The notes beneath the pieces are model-generated. The model was not told the origin of the DNA and did not search any database. It was given only the letters and a program-made list of their open reading frames with translations. From positions 3,145 through 35,551 of the forward strand of contig QAXH01000366.1 of the NCBI GenBank assembly GCA_004335635.1: a DNA stretch of 32,407 nt, given 5' to 3'. The DNA comes from Chloromonas sp. AAM2. Taxonomy: Eukaryota > Chlorophyta > Chlorophyceae > Chlamydomonadales > Chlamydomonadaceae. Made by a program: the position numbers and the translations under genes. Below, piece after piece: positions 32,321-32,407 of this stretch; position 1 is the first letter of the stretch, and each line of letters opens with the position of its first letter.

Positions 32321-32407
32321 CCACATGCAGGGTGAACCTCGGAGTGAACCATCGCGTGTTGTGGTAGACGGTGCGTTGCCACTTCTGGGACAGCAAACCA
32401 GGACTAG

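Noticed and set aside
1..32407. Prokaryotic defence, CRISPR, phage or toxin-antitoxin system
   Set aside because: All firm genes are intron-rich eukaryotic genes; no spaced repeat array or prokaryotic gene cluster is present.

Overview
The window looks like nuclear DNA of a green alga, most likely a chlorophycean (volvocalean/Haematococcus-like) species. The clues are genes cut into many small exons by GT..AG introns that mostly end in a TGCAG or CGCAG acceptor, moderately GC-rich exons, TGCATGCA-rich introns, and protein families typical of algae and plants. The organism call is inference; no rRNA or tRNA gene is visible. I rebuilt the exon chains by hand. For the five main genes every junction keeps the reading frame and each total is a whole number of codons, but none has been tested against transcripts.

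Layout, left to right. (1) 33-58: end of a short inverted-repeat transposon family that recurs near 29.6, 31.5-31.7 and 32.2 kb. (2) About 1.2-4.1 kb, minus strand: exon-like pieces of an unrecognised gene, incomplete. (3) 4230-7265 (+): 8-exon gene for a 479-aa protein with a CHAT-like (caspase-fold) N-terminal half whose catalytic His position is Gln. (4) 9334-16600 (+): 15-exon gene for a 521-aa ankyrin-repeat protein kinase of the plant ILK/Raf-like type, with all catalytic motifs and a C-terminal CaaX-like motif; two of its introns carry tandem repeats. (5) 18601-21216 (+): 5-exon gene of unknown function with a conserved-looking head and a long Ser/Gly-rich disordered tail; more coding-like sequence lies upstream of its first ATG but is interrupted. 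(6) 22263-22394 (+): relic of an aminotransferase-like gene. (7) 23904-26286 (-): 7-exon gene for a 372-aa TauD/TfdA-family Fe(II)/2-oxoglutarate dioxygenase. (8) 26552-30426 (+): 8-exon gene for a 772-aa membrane-anchored alpha/beta hydrolase with a complete Ser-Asp-His triad and a long extra C-terminal domain. (9) 30.4-32.4 kb: repeat-rich flank with a 193-bp MITE flanked by a 6-bp direct repeat.

The genes do not form an operon or one evident pathway. The dioxygenase and hydrolase genes are divergent with 265 bp between start codons, so a shared promoter is possible. The CHAT-like gene may likewise be divergent from the unrecognised minus-strand gene. No prokaryotic-type system (CRISPR, toxin-antitoxin, phage) is present.
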